Shown: positions 7,233 to 13,503 of the stretch, in pieces
How the letters are laid out: every line of letters begins with the position of its first letter
How positions within the stretch are numbered: position 1 is the first letter of the stretch
Source: Wenzhouxiangella sp.
GTDB taxonomy: Bacteria; Pseudomonadota; Gammaproteobacteria; Xanthomonadales; Wenzhouxiangellaceae
Assembly (NCBI GenBank): GCA_007123575.1
Contig: SKKV01000210.1
Location: 1 to 13,503, forward strand
Length of the DNA: 13,503 bases
Direction: 5' to 3'
Translations under genes and position numbers: made by a program
Notes under the pieces: model-generated
Database searches by the model: none
What the model saw: only the letters and a program-made list of their open reading frames with translations
What the model was told of the DNA's origin: nothing

Positions 7233-8281
7233 GCTATCGAGGTCGTGTCAGCCTGATAGGGGGTGCGACGTTGATGGTTGTCGTGCTGGTTCTGTTTGCG
7301 CGCGGTTCGCCCCCCGCCGTCGAACCCGGGCTGACCGTCGCCGCTTTCGATATCGGGTCTGGCTCGACCCGCCTGCTCGTGGCTGAGCTCGATGCTTGTG
7401 GTGGGACCATGCTCAATGTGCTTGACCGAAAGAGCGTCCCGGTGCCCTATGCGGCGGACTTGCTCGAGTCGAAAAATGGCGAGTTTTCCGGCGCCATCCG
7501 TGCCACGGCTGACCAGCAGATGGCAAAGTTGACCAGCCGCGCGAGCGAGCATGGGGCTGAGGTGTTTGTCGGTGTCGCCACCCAGGCTTTTCGAAGCGCG
7601 GGCAATAGCGCGTCTTTGCTGGACGGATGGCGTCGCCAGTTAGGATTGGATGTGAGGGTCTTGAGCCAGGACGAGGAAGCGCGCCTGGGCTACCTGCTGG
7701 TAGCCGCAAAGAGCGAAGCTGAGGCCGAGCCATTGTTGGTCTGGGACATCGGCGCTGGCAGCCAGCAGTTGGTCTGGCAGGAGCCGTCAACCGGTCGTTG
7801 GGCTCATGTCAATTCCGACTTGGCGTCGGTGACTTTTCGCAATCGTGCGCTGGCCGTGCTCCACCGGCCGGCCGAACAGTCAAGTCCCAATCCGATTGTC
7901 GAGGAAGAAGTGGCGCGCCTGCAGAGGGAAGTGTTGGAGTGGCTGGGGTCGGCCGCGGTCGATCGCGTCGCGGCAGTGGTTGGGGCGGGATACCAGGTGG
8001 TGGGCATTGGCGGAGTGCACGGTGCCAGCCTGGTCAATCAGCTGGGCCTGGCCGACGGTGAACCGATCACGCGTTCGGCTCTGGCCCAGGCCCTGGCCGC
8101 GCAGCTCGGTCGTACGGACGAAGAGATTGGTGGCGCCTATGCCGATACTGAAGTCGTCAATCTGATTCTGGTCAGCGCGCTGATGGACCTGTTTGGTATT
8201 GAGCAGTACAGCGTGATGGGTCTGGACCTCACGGAGGCCTTGCTGCTGTCGCTGGATGAAAGTTGCCAACCCGATGCCTGA
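7229..8281 (+). CDS. Membrane-anchored Ppx/GppA-family phosphatase-like protein
   Basis: 350 residues. After MSYRGR a hydrophobic stretch (about 8-23) looks like an uncleaved signal anchor or signal peptide, with no lipobox cysteine. The remainder has the actin-like two-lobe fold of exopolyphosphatase/pppGpp phosphatase: VAAFDIGSGSTRLLVAEL (37-54, phosphate-1), VATQAFRSAGN (116-126), LSQDEEARLGYLLV (145-158), VWDIGAGSQQLVW (171-183, phosphate-2), GIGGVHG (259-265) and a C-terminal lobe ending VMGLDLTEALLL (329-340). The C-terminal HD-type domain of long Ppx/GppA proteins is absent. The usual DIGSNS is DIGSGS, and the usual DIGGGSTE is DIGAGSQQ, losing the metal-associated glutamate, so activity is uncertain. 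Positive charges before the helix would leave the domain on the periplasmic side. ATG 7229 is the first ATG in frame after a stop at 7172-7174. It sits between thyA and folA. Confidence 0.8.
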   Translation: MSYRGRVSLIGGATLMVVVLVLFARGSPPAVEPGLTVAAFDIGSGSTRLLVAELDACGGTMLNVLDRKSVPVPYAADLLESKNGEFSGAIRATADQQMAKLTSRASEHGAEVFVGVATQAFRSAGNSASLLDGWRRQLGLDVRVLSQDEEARLGYLLVAAKSEAEAEPLLVWDIGAGSQQLVWQEPSTGRWAHVNSDLASVTFRNRALAVLHRPAEQSSPNPIVEEEVARLQREVLEWLGSAAVDRVAAVVGAGYQVVGIGGVHGASLVNQLGLADGEPITRSALAQALAAQLGRTDEEIGGAYADTEVVNLILVSALMDLFGIEQYSVMGLDLTEALLLSLDESCQPDA

Positions 8282-8762
8282 ACTGACCCTGATTGCGGCC
8301 ATGGCCAAAAATCGGATTATTGGCGCTGTAGGCGGCATGCCGTGGCATTTGCCGGCTGATCTGGCTCACTTCAAACGGGTCACCATGGGCCATCCCGTGC
8401 TGATGGGGCGCAAGACCTTCGAGTCCATTGGCCGGCCCCTGCCCGGGCGGCGCAATATCGTCTTGAGCCGCTCGGCAACCGGTCTGCCAGACGGGGTCGA
8501 GCAGTTTTCCAGCCTGGACCAGGCCTTGGCCGCGCTGACTGATAGCGTCAGCGTCATGGTGATCGGCGGCGGCGAAATCTATCGCCTGACCCTGGCGCAG
8601 GCCAACCGGCTGGTGCTGACGTTTATCGATGCCGACATTGACGGCGACACCCGCTTTCCCGAGTTTGCGTCAAGCGATTGGCGCTTGAGCCAGATGCAGG
8701 CCCGTCCGGCTGACGAGCGCAACGCTCATCCCCTGGTATTCGCCGAGTTTGAGCGGCGCTGA
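8274..8762 (+). CDS. folA: Dihydrofolate reductase
   Basis: 162-residue DHFR that reduces dihydrofolate to tetrahydrofolate with NADPH, recycling the product of ThyA. Motifs are LIAAMAKNRIIG (6-17), W24 and the proton-donor D29 in MPWHLPADLAHFK (22-34), MGRKTFESIGRPLPGRRNIV (44-63) for cofactor binding, VMVIGGGEIY (94-103) and FIDADIDGDTRFP (117-129). Length matches E. coli FolA (159 aa). An in-frame ATG at 8256 would add six residues (MKVANP); I prefer 8274 because family members start right before the first strand. At this start the gene overlaps the ppx-like gene by 8 bp, implying coupled translation. Its stop shares one base with the next start (TGATG). Confidence 0.95.
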   Translation: MPELTLIAAMAKNRIIGAVGGMPWHLPADLAHFKRVTMGHPVLMGRKTFESIGRPLPGRRNIVLSRSATGLPDGVEQFSSLDQALAALTDSVSVMVIGGGEIYRLTLAQANRLVLTFIDADIDGDTRFPEFASSDWRLSQMQARPADERNAHPLVFAEFERR

Positions 8763-9661
8763 TGGCTAGCGATTCGGCAGCCAGCGCCTGGCCGCTCAAG
8801 CGTCGGGTGACGCTGATCGGCGCGTTGCTCAACTTGGTGCTGGCGGTGAGCAAGGTGATCGGTGGCGCCTTGGCCCAGTCGCAGGCGCTGATCGTTGATG
8901 GCGTGCACTCTCTGTCCGATCTGGCCAGCGATGTAATGGTTCTGTTTGCGGCCCGTTACGGGTCGCTGGACGCCGATCACAATCATCCCTACGGCCACGC
9001 CCGCATTGAAACCCTGGCCACCCTGGCCGTTGGCCTGGTGCTGCTGGCCGTGGCAGCGGGCTTCCTGCTCGATGCCTTCTCCCGCTTGTTTTTGGGCGAT
9101 GAGTTGGTCGTTCCGGGGCAGCTTGCGCTGTGGGTCGCGATGGGTTCGGTCGTGGCCAAGGAAGTCATGTTTCGCGCGACCCGCCGGGTCGCCGGCCGCA
9201 CCGGGTCCAGTCTGATATTGGCCAACGCCTGGCACCATCGCAGCGATGCCCTGTCGTCGCTGGTGGTGATCGTTGGTGTTGGTGGGGCCATGCTGGGCAT
9301 GGTCTGGTTCGATGCCCTGGCCGCGGCAATCGTGGCCTTGATGCTGGCCTGGGTGGCCTGGAAGCTGCTGGCCGGGGCCAGCCTGGAGCTGGTCGACACC
9401 GGTTTGTCGCGCAAGGAGTTGTCGGTGCTGGCCGCGACCATTGAAGGCGTGGAGGGCGTTCGGGGTTTTCAGCGGCTGCGCACCCGTCGCATGGGCGGCC
9501 AGGTGCTGGTCGATGTCCAGATTCTGGTGGACGCTCAAATCAGCGTGGCCGAGGCTGACCTGTTGACCGGACGGGTCAGGAAAGCGCTGATTGATCAGCT
9601 GCCCGGACGAGCCGATATCACTATCGTCATTCGCCCTGACGGTTACAATCGCCGTCCATGA
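8762..9661 (+). CDS. Cation diffusion facilitator, probably zinc type
   Basis: 299-residue inner-membrane metal/proton antiporter of the CDF family (FieF/ZitB relatives), which exports divalent cations. Six hydrophobic segments span about 15-205. Transport-site residues are H49 and D53 in VDGVHSLSD on helix 2 and H158 and D162 in WHHRSD on helix 5. By family rules, His-Asp plus His-Asp favours Zn(II)/Cd(II), while FieF has Asp-Asp on helix 2. DADHNHPYGHARIE (70-83) is the conserved cytoplasmic loop. The C-terminal domain (about 210-292), with VRGFQRLRTRRMGGQVLVDV, is the ferredoxin-like dimerisation and metal-sensing domain. The start overlaps the folA stop by one base and the end overlaps apaH as ATGA, so it is embedded in the operon. 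Substrate is inferred from motif only. Confidence 0.9.
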   Translation: MASDSAASAWPLKRRVTLIGALLNLVLAVSKVIGGALAQSQALIVDGVHSLSDLASDVMVLFAARYGSLDADHNHPYGHARIETLATLAVGLVLLAVAAGFLLDAFSRLFLGDELVVPGQLALWVAMGSVVAKEVMFRATRRVAGRTGSSLILANAWHHRSDALSSLVVIVGVGGAMLGMVWFDALAAAIVALMLAWVAWKLLAGASLELVDTGLSRKELSVLAATIEGVEGVRGFQRLRTRRMGGQVLVDVQILVDAQISVAEADLLTGRVRKALIDQLPGRADITIVIRPDGYNRRP

Positions 9662-10515
9662 GCAGGGAGCTGAAACGGCAGATTTTCATCGGCGATGTGC
9701 AGGGCTGCGCCGGCCCGCTGAAGCGCTTGCTGGAGGGGCTGAATTTCGACCCGACGGCAGACAGCGTGCGCTTTGCCGGCGACCTGGTCAATCGCGGTGG
9801 CAAATCATTGAAGACCCTGCGTTTTGTCCGCGAGCTGGGCGATTCGGCCATGACCGTGCTCGGCAACCACGACCTGCACCTGTTGGCCTACGCGCATCGG
9901 GTCCGGCGCGCCGGTCGTCGCAATCGTGAGTTCGACGAGATCATCAATGCGCCCGACGGCGCTGAATTGCTGGATTGGCTGATTGGCCAGCCGCTGATGT
10001 GGAAGAGTTCGTCGCGCCAGCTGGCCATGGTCCATGCCGGTGTCGATCCGCGCTGGGGGCCGAAGCGGGCGCGCAAGCGCGCCGCCGAGGTGGAGCATGC
10101 CCTGGCTAACGACCCGGAAACCTTTTTCAACCACATGTACGGTGACCGTCCCCGACGCTGGCGCCCGCGTCAGCCGCACCACAGCCGCATGCGCACGATT
10201 ACCAATGTCTTTACCCGGATGCGGTTCTGCGACGCTGAGGGCAGGCTTGAACTGCTGGCCAAGGGCGTTCCGGGCAAACCACCCAAGGGTTTCCGGCCCT
10301 GGTTCGAGCACCTGCATCCGGACTGGAAAGGCTGGACCCTGGTGTTCGGTCACTGGTCCATGCTTGGCCTGCATCGATCGGGCGGAGTGCTTTGCCTGGA
10401 TTCCGGCTGTGTCTGGGGAAATGACCTGAGCGCGCTGGTGATCGAGCCCGACGGCCACCAGCGCCTGGCCGCGCTGGGCTGCAGTAACAAGCGTTTCCGC
10501 TGGGTTGAGCCTTGA
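9658..10515 (+). CDS. apaH: Symmetrical diadenosine tetraphosphatase ApaH
   Basis: 285-residue cytoplasmic metallophosphatase that splits Ap4A into two ADP; ApaH also removes Np4 caps from mRNA in E. coli. Metal-site motifs of the PPP family are in order: IFIGDVQGC (9-17), FAGDLVNRGGKS (39-50), LGNHDLHLL (68-76), H126 in AMVHAGVDPRW, and FGHWS near the end (230-234). MYGDRPRRW (160-168) and ITNVFTRMRFC (181-191) are ApaH-specific. E. coli ApaH is similar in length (280 aa). There is no Shine-Dalgarno; the ATGA overlap with the CDF gene suggests translational coupling. This is the last gene of the plus-strand operon, and folA and apaH are also close together in E. coli. Confidence 0.94.
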   Translation: MSRELKRQIFIGDVQGCAGPLKRLLEGLNFDPTADSVRFAGDLVNRGGKSLKTLRFVRELGDSAMTVLGNHDLHLLAYAHRVRRAGRRNREFDEIINAPDGAELLDWLIGQPLMWKSSSRQLAMVHAGVDPRWGPKRARKRAAEVEHALANDPETFFNHMYGDRPRRWRPRQPHHSRMRTITNVFTRMRFCDAEGRLELLAKGVPGKPPKGFRPWFEHLHPDWKGWTLVFGHWSMLGLHRSGGVLCLDSGCVWGNDLSALVIEPDGHQRLAALGCSNKRFRWVEP

Positions 10516-10524
10516 GCTTTGTGG

Positions 10525-10539
10525 CAGACTAAAAGTCTG
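10525..10539. promoter_or_regulatory. 15-bp dyad CAGACT-aaa-AGTCTG before the usp gene
   Basis: A perfect 6-bp inverted repeat with a 3-base centre lies in the 47-bp gap between apaH and the usp gene, 9 bp after the apaH stop. It is AT-centred and not followed by a T-run, so it looks more like a dimeric-repressor site or an attenuating hairpin than an intrinsic terminator. No convincing -35/-10 pair is seen in the gap, so the usp gene may be read partly from the operon. Confidence 0.35.
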
Positions 10540-10562
10540 ACAAAACCCTAGGATTTTTGCCA

Positions 10563-10997
10563 ATGCACGCGTTCCGCAAGGTAGTGGTGGCAGTAGATGG
10601 TTCGGACAACTCGCTGCGGGCCGCCCGTGTGGCCGCTCGCCTGGCCGACTCCATGGACTTGCCGCTGGTGATGCTGCACGTATTCCCACTGATGAGCAGC
10701 GACCTGCCGGGCGCGCTGGGCATGAGCAAGGAAGATCTGGAAGAGATCCGCGACCGCTCGGCCCGCCAGACCTTTGATGCCGTGCGCTCGGAGCTCAGCG
10801 AGCGGGCCGGCCCGATCGAGGAGGTGGCAAAAATTGGTGATGTGGCCAGTGAAGTGGTCGATTTCCTGGGTGACGCCAAGGATCTGCTGCTGGTCATGGG
10901 CAGGCGCGGTCAGACCCAGTTGGGTGCTTTGCTGCTCGGCAGCGTATCGGAAAAGGTCATGCGGCATACCAGGACGCCGGTAACCCTGGTCAGCTGA
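10563..10997 (+). CDS. Universal stress protein, UspA family, ATP-binding type
   Basis: 144-residue single-domain Usp, a cytoplasmic dimer-forming stress protein of the ATP-binding subclass. The fold starts with KVVVAVDGSDNSLRAA (6-21, D12 contacting adenine) and ends with the nucleotide loop MGRRGQTQLGALLLGSVSEK. This fits G-2x-G-9x-G-S exactly (G113, G116, G126, S127). ATG 10563 is supported by AGGA at 10550-10553, nine bases upstream; a TTG two codons earlier is less likely. It follows apaH by 47 bp containing a dyad. Its last 8 bp overlap the 3' end of the convergent aroE gene. The specific stress it answers cannot be read from sequence. Confidence 0.92.
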   Translation: MHAFRKVVVAVDGSDNSLRAARVAARLADSMDLPLVMLHVFPLMSSDLPGALGMSKEDLEEIRDRSARQTFDAVRSELSERAGPIEEVAKIGDVASEVVDFLGDAKDLLLVMGRRGQTQLGALLLGSVSEKVMRHTRTPVTLVS

Positions 10998-11808
10998 GCT
11001 CGGAGCGCAAACGATCCAGGGTGGCGCTGATCGGCGGGCGCTGTCCGGTCCAGATCTCGAAGGCCAGCGCAGCCTGACCGACCAGCATCCCCATTCCGCC
11101 GTCAGCCCTCCATCCGTTTTTTTGGGCCCAGCGGGCAACGGGCTCGTGGGCTTGGCCGTAGTTCAGGTCGTAAACCCTGGCATCGGGCTTGAGCCAGTCA
11201 GCGGCCAGTTCCGGCATGGCCCCGCTATGGCCCAGGCTGGAGGCTTGCAGGAGCAGATCATGGGCCTGTGCCTGGGCATCCAGGCCATGGCCGGAGATGT
11301 TGCCAAGGTGGGCAAATCGCTCGGCCAGGCGCGCGGCGCGCTCGGCGGTGCGATTCAAAATGGTGATGCAGGCGGGTTTTTTTGCCAGCAGGGGCCCCAG
11401 AATGCCAGCCGTTGCGCCGCCGGCGCCCAGAATCAGAATGCGGGCATCGGTCAGCGTCATCGCCAGTCGCTCCAGGTCCAGCACCAGGCCGAGTCCATCG
11501 GTATTGAAGCCCAGCCAGCCCTGCTCATCCAGCTTCAGCGTGTTGACGGCCCGGGCCAGCCGGGCCGCCCGGTCCAGCTGACGGCATTGGCGCAAGCCCG
11601 CCTGTTTCAGCGGCAGGGTGAGGTTGGCACCAATACCGCCGCCGGCGGCCAGCTCGGCGAGTTTGGCCGGCAGATCGTTGACCTCGCAGCGAATCGCCTG
11701 GTAGTCCACGTCGATGTCAAGCTGGCGGCCAAACAGGCCGTGAATGCGCGGCGACAGGCTATGGCTGATCGGGTCGCCAAATACGGCCAGGCGCAGGTTA
11801 TGGGTCAT
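10990..11808 (-). CDS. aroE: Shikimate dehydrogenase (NADP+)
   Basis: 272-residue enzyme of the shikimate pathway, reducing 3-dehydroshikimate to shikimate; same length as E. coli AroE. Substrate-site residues are S15 and S17 in GDPISHSLSP (11-20), catalytic K68 in NLTLPLKQ, N89 in AVNTL and D104 in FNTDGLG. The NADP-binding part has LGAGGATAGI (127-136) and LNRT (151-154). GMGMLVGQAALAFEIWTG (238-255) is the family C-terminal signature. The usual NATS motif appears as QASS (188-191), a mild departure. Start ATG 11808 is preceded by GAGAG (11815-11819) six bases away; an in-frame TTG at 11826 would add six residues before the conserved N-terminus. It lies 96 bp downstream of hemB on the same strand and ends in an overlap with the usp gene. 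Confidence 0.94.
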   Translation of the reverse strand: MTHNLRLAVFGDPISHSLSPRIHGLFGRQLDIDVDYQAIRCEVNDLPAKLAELAAGGGIGANLTLPLKQAGLRQCRQLDRAARLARAVNTLKLDEQGWLGFNTDGLGLVLDLERLAMTLTDARILILGAGGATAGILGPLLAKKPACITILNRTAERAARLAERFAHLGNISGHGLDAQAQAHDLLLQASSLGHSGAMPELAADWLKPDARVYDLNYGQAHEPVARWAQKNGWRADGGMGMLVGQAALAFEIWTGQRPPISATLDRLRSELS

Positions 11809-11853
11809 GTCCGACTCTCGTTGCAATCATTCATGAGTGCTGGAACTGCATGG

Positions 11854-11864
11854 CTTGTGACAAG
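11854..11864. promoter_or_regulatory. Short palindrome in the hemB-aroE spacer
   Basis: The 96-bp gap between hemB and aroE contains CTTGTGACAAG, a 5+1+5 perfect palindrome about 45 bp upstream of the aroE start. On the aroE strand it includes TTGTCA, a fair -35 match, but I find no matching -10 at 16-18 bp. It may be an operator or chance. No intrinsic terminator with a T-run is evident after hemB, so read-through into aroE is plausible. Confidence 0.25.
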
Positions 11865-11904
11865 AAAAACCTGGGAACCACCGAAGGCACTTAAAAACAC
11901 CGAA

Positions 11905-13201
<1,297 letters not shown>

Positions 13202-13208
13202 GTTCTGT

Positions 13209-13248
13209 CTCCTCGTCAGTTGACCAATTCCCCCATCCCCTCATATTA
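13209..13248 (-). promoter_or_regulatory. Probable promoter and ribosome binding site of the coiled-coil/hemB unit
   Basis: On the minus strand a -10-like TAATAT (13243-13248), preceded by GC, stands about 42 bp before the ATG at 13201. The Shine-Dalgarno GAGGAG is at 13209-13214. No TTGACA-like -35 is found at 16-18 bp. A sigma-S-type or activator-dependent promoter would fit a stress gene, but this is inference. The predicted leader is about 35 nt. Confidence 0.4.
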
Positions 13249-13294
13249 GCCCCTTTCCCCGCCAAGGCACGTGCATCATTGACCAACCGATCCC

Positions 13295-13318
13295 GTAGCC
13301 CGGCCCAACGCGGCCGGG
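13295..13318. repeat. REP-like hairpin (GTAG plus 7-bp GC stem)
   Basis: GTAG is followed by CCCGGCC (13299-13305), loop CAACGC, and the exact complement GGCCGGG (13312-13318). A GTAG foot and a single compact GC-rich hairpin of about 20 nt fit the REP format recognised by RAYT transposases. The first 13 bases are identical to those of the element at 1992. No RAYT gene is in the window. It lies upstream of the coiled-coil gene, outside its predicted promoter. Confidence 0.55.
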
Positions 13319-13503
13319 GCCGACCATGAATCCTTCGGCCAAGTTCGTCATGACGTGTCAGGGCTGGGTAAGGAGATGCATCGGGGGTACCCACCAGCGC
13401 ATGGCCTGACCGGGTGAGCGGCCTGGCCGATCGTTCGTATTCGGTGGCCTTGGGACCGGCAAGGTCGACTCGGCGTTACCCGAATGGACTCGGGCTTCGA
13501 TCA
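13319..13503. other. Right-end stretch without an identifiable gene
   Basis: Together with 13202-13318 this makes about 300 bp without a convincing gene. It contains a perfect palindrome CGGCCTGGCCG (13419-13429) and a KpnI-type GGGTACCC. A plus-strand frame from GTG 13415 is open to the window edge (30 codons, no recognisable domain and no clear Shine-Dalgarno). A minus-strand frame of 66 codons crosses the REP hairpin and looks non-coding. I can say nothing more about this stretch. Confidence 0.4.

Noticed and set aside
8256..8273. Upstream in-frame ATG for folA
   Set aside because: It would add MKVANP before the first beta strand and increase the overlap with the ppx-like gene; no better ribosome binding site supports it.
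9805..10689. 294-codon minus-strand frame opposite apaH and the usp start
   Set aside because: Antisense to two recognised genes, no motif, and it would cross the usp ribosome binding site.
13220..13286. Direct repeat TTGACCAA at 13220-13227 and 13279-13286, flanking the coiled-coil gene promoter
   Set aside because: An operator pair was considered, but an 8-bp repeat within a 300-bp region is expected by chance fairly often and nothing else supports it.

Overview
The window is high-GC DNA with dense, tightly packed genes, and everything recognisable is chromosomal housekeeping from a gammaproteobacterium. The overlapping lgt-thyA pair, the folA/apaH proximity, a Mg-type HemB and GTAG-headed REP-like palindromes all fit that group. 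Xanthomonadales/Wenzhouxiangella-like relatives are my best guess, but that lineage call is inference and was not tested. I see no insertion sequence, prophage, CRISPR array, tRNA or rRNA.

Layout. (1) 1-1906: the last 21 codons of a plus-strand membrane protein meet, tail to tail, a complete minus-strand SLC13/DASS-type transporter with two TrkA_C domains. (2) 1907-4141: a spacer with a palindrome-rich REP-like element, then a minus-strand DUF255/YyaL thioredoxin-fold protein. (3) 4142-10515: after a divergent regulatory gap, seven plus-strand genes follow with almost no spacing (rlmI, lgt, thyA, a ppx/gppA-like gene, folA, a cation diffusion facilitator, apaH). Most junctions are stop/start overlaps, so this is very probably one operon. 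(4) 10563-10997: a single-domain universal stress protein with its own Shine-Dalgarno and an upstream dyad. (5) 10990-13201, minus strand: a coiled-coil sll1863-like stress protein, hemB (4 bp downstream of it) and aroE. aroE ends in an 8-bp palindromic overlap with the usp gene. (6) 13202-13503: a likely promoter for the coiled-coil/hemB unit and a second, compact REP-like hairpin; I see no gene there.

How the genes fit. ThyA makes dTMP and dihydrofolate, and FolA reduces the dihydrofolate back to tetrahydrofolate, so the core of the operon is one-carbon/thymidylate metabolism. Around it are a lipoprotein-maturation enzyme (Lgt), a 23S rRNA methyltransferase (RlmI), a zinc-type metal exporter and the Ap4A hydrolase ApaH. 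The least expected member is the Ppx/GppA-family protein between thyA and folA. It has an N-terminal membrane anchor that would place the actin-like fold outside the cytoplasm, and altered nucleotide/metal motifs. With ApaH, UspA and the sll1863-like protein nearby, the neighbourhood leans towards nucleotide-signal and stress functions; this is inference. I did not find a clear-cut new defence or mobile system. The best candidates for something undescribed are the anchored Ppx-like protein and the tiny polyproline reading frame that overlaps its start codon.
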